64,000 nucleotides of DNA from Antedon mediterranea. Lineage: Eukaryota; Echinodermata; Crinoidea; Comatulida; Antedonidae. Both the position numbers and the translations under genes were made by a program. Position 1 is the stretch's first letter; every line of letters begins with the position of its first letter. Of this stretch, positions 58,801 to 64,000 are shown piece after piece. A model generated the notes under the pieces. The model was not told the DNA's origin. It worked only from the letters and a program-made list of their open reading frames with translations, and did no database searches. The stretch spans positions 33,685,304 through 33,749,303 of the forward strand of contig NC_092671.1 of assembly GCF_964355755.1 (NCBI RefSeq). The letters are read 5' to 3'.

Positions 58801-61800
58801 GTACAGTAGTAATGTATTGTAATATACCCATAGTACCTTGGTACAGTAGTAATGTATTATAATATACCCTCAGTACCTTGGTACAGTAGTAATGTATTGT
58901 AATATACCTCAGTACCTTGGTACAGTAGTAATGTATTGTAATATACCCTCAGTACCTTGGTACAGTAGTAATATTGTAATATACCCTCAGTACCTTGGTA
59001 CAGGAGTAATGTATTGTAATATACCCTCAGTACATTGGTACAGTAGTAATGTATTGTAATATACCTCAGTACCTTGGTACAGTAGTAATGTATTGTAATG
59101 TACTGTAAAGCTGACTGATGATAATTGTAATATACCCTCAGTACCTTGGTACAGTAGTAATGCATTGTAATATACCCTCAGTACCTTGGTACAGTGGTGG
59201 TAGTAATATATTGTAATATACCCTCAGTACCTTGGTACAGTAGTAATGTATTGTAATATACCCTCAGTACCTTGGTACAGTATAGTAATGTATTGTAATA
59301 TACCCTCAGTACATTGGTACAGTAGTAATGCATTGTAATATACCCTCAGTACCTTGGTACAGTATTAATGTATTGTAATATACCCTCAGTACCTTGGTAC
59401 AGTAGTAATGTATTGTAATACCCTCAGTACATTGGTACAGTAGTAATGTATTGTAATATACCCTCAGTACCTTGGTACAGTAGTAATGTATTGTAATGTA
59501 TTGTAAAGCTGACTCAAAAAACATGTATTCACTTCGACTACTCTTTTTAACAACTATTTTATTATGACTCATACAAATTGGTATAGGTACAGGTGGTATT
59601 TGTAAACCAACTGATAATACAGGAAGAGGAGTACTGATAACAAATGTATCATCTTGCCTACTGGCACAATAACTAGACATAACAATAATTAATGTTTCTA
59701 ATTTGTCTCGTGTCGTCTCTATATACATTTTTTTGAAAAGGAAGGCAGACGGCAAGTAGGCCTAGCCTGAATTCTACACAAAAAGTCTAGGCCTAGGCCC
59801 ATATTGAGGAAATAATTTAGAGTAGGTGTTAAAACTTCTTCTATATTGATACCGTTTGAGCTCTTAAGTTGGCGTTCACAGTATAAATACAGTTGTTCGC
59901 ATTAGGCCAAAAAAAAAAATTGTGTTGGCCACGTTTTTGGTAAATCCCAAAAATGGGTAGGTCGGTAGGAAAAGTTTTTTTTTTTTTTTTCAGACCAAAA
60001 ATGTGTTACCGGCAAAATAATAAACCATTTACACAAATGATACAAAAAGACTTTTTAAACACTTTTCATAGCACCATAGGCTCATTCTAGCTATAATTGT
60101 TTCAAAAAAAGTTTTAATAAGGTTTATTAAATAAACGTAGGCCTAGCCTTTTTAGGCAAAAAGGCCTAGGCTAGCCCTAGGCTCTAGCTACCATTTCCAA
60201 CAAAAAATCAAGGTCGAAATAAACTAGGCCTATTACCGTGTTAATGCTGCATTACGCAAGCGGCAAGTTAACATAGCCTATTATATTATTTTAGATGAAA
60301 CATATTGAGTTTTATATTGTTTTATCCATACATAATTACACTGGCATTTAAGATATATAACATTAAAATGTAGGCCATTATGAGCCATATATTTCGGCGA
60401 TTTCTTATCGCGGGGAAATTCCCCCAACCAGAGACATCGATCGATCGAGGAGTAGGCATAGGCTTAGCCGATTCACCACGATAAGCGCTTAAAGCGCTCA
60501 AAAAGTTAAAAGTCAAGGTCATTGTAAACAAATTATCAACAAAAAAAAAGTAAATCGAATTTACATGCGCAGTTTGCTGTGCATGAATCGTAACAACAAA
60601 TTATACAAAATACTCACAACTTCTTTTTTAAAAATATGCTTCTAAATATATAAAAACAATTGTTGAAGTTAGTTTGAAAATAAAATTCGAAAATATAACC
60701 GTTTTTCGAAGCACGCTGTTCGAAACGCGACAGGCGCGTTGAATGAATCTAGGCCTAAACATACAACGTAAAATCGTCTAAAATCCATCTTTATTTCTGA
60801 TAATCACTATTTTGAAGCTTGTATACAATAAATGTATAATAAATAAAGATTATGTATCAGTTACAGTGTCTAAATCGTCATATTTCCATGTAAAAATGTG
60901 ATTTTTCTACCGGAGAAAAGTCGTGAAGATGTCCTCACAAGGGCCGCGCCATATTGTTTACCTTTGATTGTAATATGAACCCTGACATGTCAGATGCATT
61001 ATGGGCATGAAATATTTGTTCAAACTCTGCGCAAAGGTCAGTTTATTGAAGCATAACTTTTGACAAACATTTTGATACCAAACTTGTTTTAATTTCATAA
61101 GTTTTCGACGCATTTTCGTCAAATTTTCTGCAAGCTACACGTCTAAAACAGCGGACTAAGCTCCCGAGGGATGCCGGTGCGCGTGAGAATCCCGAATTCC
61201 AAGTCGCTTTCGGGATGTTTTTTTTAACATTCCCGGTGAACAAACAGCGGCGACGACGACGCTCTCGGGGCGGCTCCCGATAGGCCTAGGCCCCATATGG
61301 TCATCGTCGGATGAGTCAGTCTACTAATTTCTTCATAATTTCGAAACCGGTCATTCATAATGGTCAAGTTTGGTCTTATTTTGAAGAGAAGAAATAGGTT
61401 CTGATGAAGAGATGAGTTTTATTATGAAATATTTATTAATTTTTGTGCATTTGGTAGTCAAAGATAAATTACAAATTTTTAATAATTTTCCTAAAATATT
61501 TCTAAAATTTGCATAATCCATACTCCGCAAAAATAAGTTGTAACACAAATTTGATAACATATTTGGAAATAAAATGTCCTTTGCATTATTTTTGTTTTTT
61601 AATTTTTTTAATGTCTGTGTTTAGAAAAAAAGTTAGGGTTAATTATATGACATATGCTTTTTGGGTCCCAGGGGAGCAAAATAAACTTAGGGGTCAATGG
61701 GTTAGAGGTCCGCCGGCTAGAGGCCTAGGCTACGTACATGCCGGAACAGATGGATTATCGCTATATAAATAACAAGCTTGAACAAAAGAGCTTACGACAA

Positions 61801-62974
61801 TCTTAGGTAATTTTTTTATTAAACATATAGGCCTACTTCCTTGGCGAATCCATGCCTTTTAAATCATTTAACAAATTCGTAAACGGATCGTAGTACTACT
61901 GTACAGTGAAACCAAAAATCACCGCATCAACAACCTCGTGCGATGTACGATCTGTTGTTCTTTGCATGCTGCAGATCAACATTGGTAGAGTCCATTAATT
62001 AAGAGGGTGTTTAAAAACGTGATAACTATTAAAAACCTGTCTCAACCACTGTGTAATCAAAGCGTTTATTTAATTAAAACTTGGATCCCCTCAAAATTGA
62101 TAATCGCGTATTCTGGTTATCACGTGATTGATTCACGGTTGGTTGCACGCTTCTTTTTTACGTCCGGAAGAGGTGAAATATGTTCGCCAATTTGGCAAAT
62201 AAGACAATATTGTTCACCATTTCGTTTCACAATTGCAGTTTGGCTCCCCCGCCCCCCCCCCCCCAAAAAAAAGTCGACATTCATTTTCGTCCATTTAGGG
62301 TCGGTCTGGCGTGGCCAACACAATTTTTTTAGGCCTTATATACGTCTCGTCAGGATCATCCCCGATGATGATAAAATTGATTTAGAAATATTGATTGCTT
62401 GCACCATGACGTGCATTTCATTCAGTTTGTAGAGTAAATCTCTATCTACAATCTACACTATCAAACTAGTTTACAAATCATAATATATTGTATGTTATGT
62501 ATATTTAGTTTTTTTTAAACTTACCATCAGCGTTTAATCCACTTTTTTTAACAGGAGGTCCTGAAGCAATAAAAAGAATATTAACTTTAAAGTGTAAAGC
62601 TTTTTAAATTAGAACAATCTATAATATATTTTGCTTATTTTAGAGAAACATTTTTATTGTCAAAGACTTCGTTTTGGATACTATATAAACCTTCCAAGTA
62701 AACGGACAGCCTAAACATTCAACATCGATACGACTTCGCGCTTAAGTGAACGTTAAACAAATTCATGTTTATAAGTCGAAATGGTACAAACATTTTATCT
62801 AGGGGAAAATAAACAATGATTTTATCTTTCGTCAAACGAATAGAAGAACAAGACTTTTTTTGTATAACAATGACCTTTAAACGACAGACCTAATCATTAG
62901 ACGACGCGGCATTCCAATTATAGACATAGTTTGCCATATTGGATAATTTGAAACAGTAGGATTTCACATTGCAA

Positions 62975-63058
<84 letters not shown>

Positions 63059-63583
63059 CTGTCTAATATATTAAAATTATAAGCACACAAATTGTAGTGT
63101 TAATAATGTCAATGAATAACCAAACAATCATAGGCTTAGGCCTAGCTATGCTAAAGCGCCTAGGTTAGAAAAGCTGCGATAACATTAAAGCTAAATTAAT
63201 TATTTATTTTGTCTAAATTTATACGTATCTCTCCAAAAATTCCGTCGCGATACAGTATTTTCATTGTTTAAAAAACGGCGGTGCTGTTGGATTTCACGTT
63301 CAACTTTTTTTTTCATACACAGAAGAAACGGAACAATACTATTTAACGATCTTTAAATAGTTCGTAATTTCATGACATGTAACCCACAATCGTCCAATCA
63401 AATGACCGGAATTTATTTAGGTGTTATATGTTTTACAATATATTAAAAATAAGCAGAAATTGAGAAATTATACACTTTTTAAAACATACATTACATTAAT
63501 AAAACAATAACTTACTTGCCATGGCCAAGTGGTGGACTTGAAACACAAACAATATAACAAATACAACTACCAGCGATTTCATT
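46887..63583 (-). CDS. Micro-exon peptide-precursor gene, locus E
   Basis: Exons in transcript order: 63516-63583 signal; 62525-62560 PPVKKSGLNAD; 56148-56177 HDRVRRGEV; 55608-55637 PSFMEINAE; 54839-54874 PAAKRYGLNAE; 48997-49026 HDRVRRGEE; 47257-47286 SSIIEINAE; 46887-46913 PPKKINTE. Split codons give R, V, E, K, V, E and R. The order NAE, HDRVRR, NAE, then NAE, HDRVRR, NAE shows two exon cassettes in series, the second being the duplicated unit also present in locus B. Introns hold a LINE, a 40-bp minisatellite and a Harbinger-like element. Two R-V-R-R sites are present. The terminal exon is uncertain. The start may be the Met inside the signal exon; ATGGCTTTTAC at 63829-63839 is a weak alternative. 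Confidence 0.6.
49954..50802 (+). CDS. LINE ORF1 protein, L1-ORF1p-like
   Basis: 282 residues, apparently intact. Residues 50-118 are heptad-like and Glu/Lys/Leu-rich (coiled coil), followed by RRNNLMFTGIPE at 121-132 and IQRAHRVG about 35 residues later, the RRM and C-terminal signature of transposase-22/L1 ORF1 proteins. Such proteins bind element RNA and form trimers in the ribonucleoprotein particle. The ATG at 49954 follows a short 5' region. Antisense frames over it are shadows. Confidence 0.8.
   Translation: MANVENKEPNISNLNISAAEPNTWLSTLIKSIMGCKTIADIISTLCDAVTKIVSLEKDITTLNLEITGLQKELRNLHADMQENSDFMDVKLKDIAEDTQQSTTECIEEIRDKIDNLEGRQRRNNLMFTGIPEQAEDSEGTVNFLSSFISNTTGIKIANDDIQRAHRVGPRNTTRDKPRPLVAYFLRYSTKERVRKAAPKVRPKFKDNNIYVNNDFISKVISRRKALYSSMKYLHSNKVKAWLHLDKLRYIDANGYVRTFIDMDHLAKYYPNLKEAHAPVATE
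50987..51772 (+). pseudogene. LINE ORF2, N-terminal endonuclease part
   Basis: APE-type endonuclease motifs: LNIRS at residues 90-94, SETW at 119-122 and GDFN at 227-230. The frame ends at a stop just before the catalytic SDH motif, which appears in another frame at the start of the next segment. So a frameshift splits the endonuclease near 51760-51795. Confidence 0.8.
51795..53387 (+). pseudogene. LINE ORF2, endonuclease end and reverse transcriptase
   Basis: Begins with the endonuclease motif SDHLP (residues 24-28), then the reverse transcriptase: NYRPISLLSVFSKIIEKL, catalytic FIDLSKAFD at 396-404, GVPQG at 454-458 and FADD at 485-488. These are the A, B and C motifs of CR1/L2-clade enzymes. 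A premature TAA at 53385 interrupts the thumb region. The frame differs from the preceding segment. Confidence 0.85.
53388..54084 (+). pseudogene. LINE ORF2, C-terminal remnants
   Basis: After the stop, the same frame continues with LGVYIHENLKWTSHQNYVSK to about 53620. A second frameshift leads to a third frame holding the C-terminus, with NYNLRTSHLNIPFARL and GPNLWNHIPPNI (53824-54084). LWN.IP followed by F...LK is the standard end of this family. Confidence 0.75.
55003..55202. mobile_element. Foldback MITE with 61-bp arms
   Basis: 55030-55090 and 55130-55191 are near-exact inverted copies (GAGTAATTAGATGTTTTGCC, TCTGACGTAATTTGTACTTT, ATACTAAGTACATTTGAG). Shorter outer arms are AATTGTAGTTT and AAACTACAATT. 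The whole would fold into one long hairpin. It sits in locus E just beyond the duplication edge. Confidence 0.75.
55268..55305 (+). tRNA. Truncated tRNA-like 5' half
   Basis: AGCTCGGTGGTCTAGAGGTATGA matches the acceptor and D arm of a Pro-type tRNA, but the anticodon arm is disrupted and the T arm is absent. It is probably a tRNA or SINE fragment. Confidence 0.3.
56570..57275. repeat. 360-bp tandem duplication of an intron segment
   Basis: 56570-56910 and 56935-57275 are near-identical (GAGGTTCTGAAA.TGATCAGAC, ATTCATGTAACAGATA, GATCACGCGCCGTGCGGTAC). They match 16560-16880 and 49395-49715. Each begins with an exon-like acceptor. It shows that locus E grows by copying exon-plus-intron units. 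Confidence 0.7.
57461..59510. repeat. 40-bp minisatellite, about 50 units
   Basis: The unit TAATGTATTGTAATATACCC(C/T)CAGTACCTTGGTACAGTAG contains the inverted repeat GTACCTTGGTAC. Units are very uniform to about 58850 and vary in length after that. Minus-strand frames rich in YNTLLLYQGTEGI are readings of the repeat. It lies in the intron between 62525 and 56177 of locus E. Confidence 0.95.
59905..62335. mobile_element. Harbinger-like TIR element with TTA target duplication
   Basis: TTA borders both sides (59902-59904, 62336-62338). The ends are GGCC-A11-TTGTGTTGGCCACG and CGTGGCCAACACAATTTTTTTAGGCC, inverted repeats of about 27 bp. Equivalent unfilled sequence (CGCATTAATACCTATCGTC) occurs at 17068-17090. 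TWA duplications and GGCC ends fit PIF/Harbinger. The interior includes a CpG-rich patch (60940-61290) and frames without recognisable transposase motifs. Confidence 0.65.
60940..61290. other. CpG-rich patch inside the Harbinger-like element
   Basis: GGCCGCGCCATATTG, GCGGACTAAGCTCCCGAGGG, CCGGTGCGCG, GGCGACGACGACGCTC and GGGGCGGCTCCCGATAGG stand out from the AT-rich surroundings. No coding frame is supported. It could be a captured promoter or 5' UTR. Confidence 0.3.
62979..63056. repeat. (TA)n microsatellite
   Basis: 39 uninterrupted AT units in intron 1 of locus E. The minus-strand YIYI frame is spurious. Confidence 0.9.
63516..63583 (-). CDS. Signal-peptide exon of locus E
   Basis: Between ttcacag and gtaagt, the 68-nt exon reads MKSLVVVFVILFVFQV then HHLAMA, leaving A. 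It is a typical signal peptide with a basic residue, a core of about 13 hydrophobic residues and a small-residue end. The Met is one base inside the exon, so the exon can carry the start codon itself. Confidence 0.65.
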
Positions 63584-64000
63584 CTGTGAAATAAATATTT
63601 GTAGTGTTTAACATTTTCACAGAAAAAGGCTATCCTTGTCATAGCTATACAAGCACATTGGAAGTAGATCTGATTTTTCCTGGCCATGAAAAGGAAACAC
63701 TGGCCAACAAGCTCAGTCATTGCTGGGATTGGCTTCCTATAAAAATTAATTTGTTTACAGAATAAATAATAAATGAAACTCTTTGCCACTTTTATCAGCA
63801 ACTATATGTCAGACAAACATGGTTTGACGTAAAAGCCATGTTTGTTTAATTATACAGGTATTAGCCGTTATTCACGTTCCCACACACATTATGAAGCCAT
63901 ATCCTTAAACACTAAAGCCTGCAATTCAGCCCCATCTTTATTCATAAAAATTTAGCCATAACGTGTGGTTAACATGCTTGCCTTCCACGGTTCAATCTTG
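63584..64000. other. Upstream region of locus E, no further gene seen
   Basis: It may contain a 5' exon and promoter of locus E. The minus-strand frame continuing to 63801 runs through the intron acceptor and is not expected to be translated. Confidence 0.35.

Noticed and set aside
57461-59510. CRISPR-like regular array
   Set aside because: There are no unique spacers; it is a continuous minisatellite in a eukaryotic intron.
58359-59755. Minus-strand frames rich in YNTLLLYQGTEG
   Set aside because: They are readings of the 40-bp minisatellite.

Overview
The window is nuclear DNA of an animal. Genes are split by canonical GT-AG introns, and the sequence is AT-rich and full of non-LTR retrotransposons, Helitron-like elements and MITEs. 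The palindrome TAGGCCTA and its overlaps recur throughout, which I associate with marine invertebrates, most likely an echinoderm. That lineage guess is an inference with modest confidence. There is no long conventional host gene. Almost every long open frame comes from a transposon or a tandem repeat.

The main content is a family of micro-exon genes that single-frame ORF calling does not reveal. Five loci alternate in orientation: A (+, 1900-6205, 5' part missing), B (-, 17976 to 14158), C (-, 30598 to 22511), D (+, 35186-42045) and E (-, 63583 to 46887), plus an orphan exon at 32023-32049. Loci B to E have a hydrophobic signal-peptide exon entered in phase 2 and left in phase 1. Start exons are identifiable for B (17960-17976) and C (30585-30598). 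Downstream come exons of 18 to 57 nt, all with phase 1 at both ends, so any subset can be joined in frame. One exon class recurs in every locus and encodes a basic R-x-R-R site (YDRIRRQA, YDRARRYA, YDRYRRQA, HDRVRRGEE, HGSRIRRDG, RERIRRQT), the proprotein-convertase (furin) consensus. It alternates with variable exons (TPSWDEMITN, TRYIWNDINDD, IFQGRGGQKGVNRI, SSIMEINAE, PPKKINTE and others). The simplest reading is a cluster of secreted precursors cut into several short peptides. The architecture resembles the micro-exon genes of schistosomes. I recognise no homologous protein, so the role (defence, signalling, venom or other) is unknown.

About 15 kb is duplicated in direct orientation: 1811-17385 corresponds to 38393-54955. 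Comparing the copies gives filled and empty sites for several transposons: a TIR element at 3554-6133, a 4.4-kb TIR element at 6491-10890 holding a nested element with 9-bp target duplications (7784-9593), Helitron-like elements at 38576-40052 and 45432-46708, and a CR1/L2-type LINE at 49898-54588 with a broken ORF2. A Harbinger-like element with TTA target duplications lies at 59905-62335.

Other structure includes a 69-bp minisatellite (11722-14130; 44884-46850), a 40-bp minisatellite (57461-59510), six copies of one tRNA-like gene in a head-to-head array of about 367-bp units (24330-26612), and two tRNA-like sequences joined to the 3' end of a LINE (36329, 38205). The remaining spans (17.98-22.5, 30.6-35.2 and 42.05-44.9 kb) hold only dispersed repeats and foldback elements that I can support.
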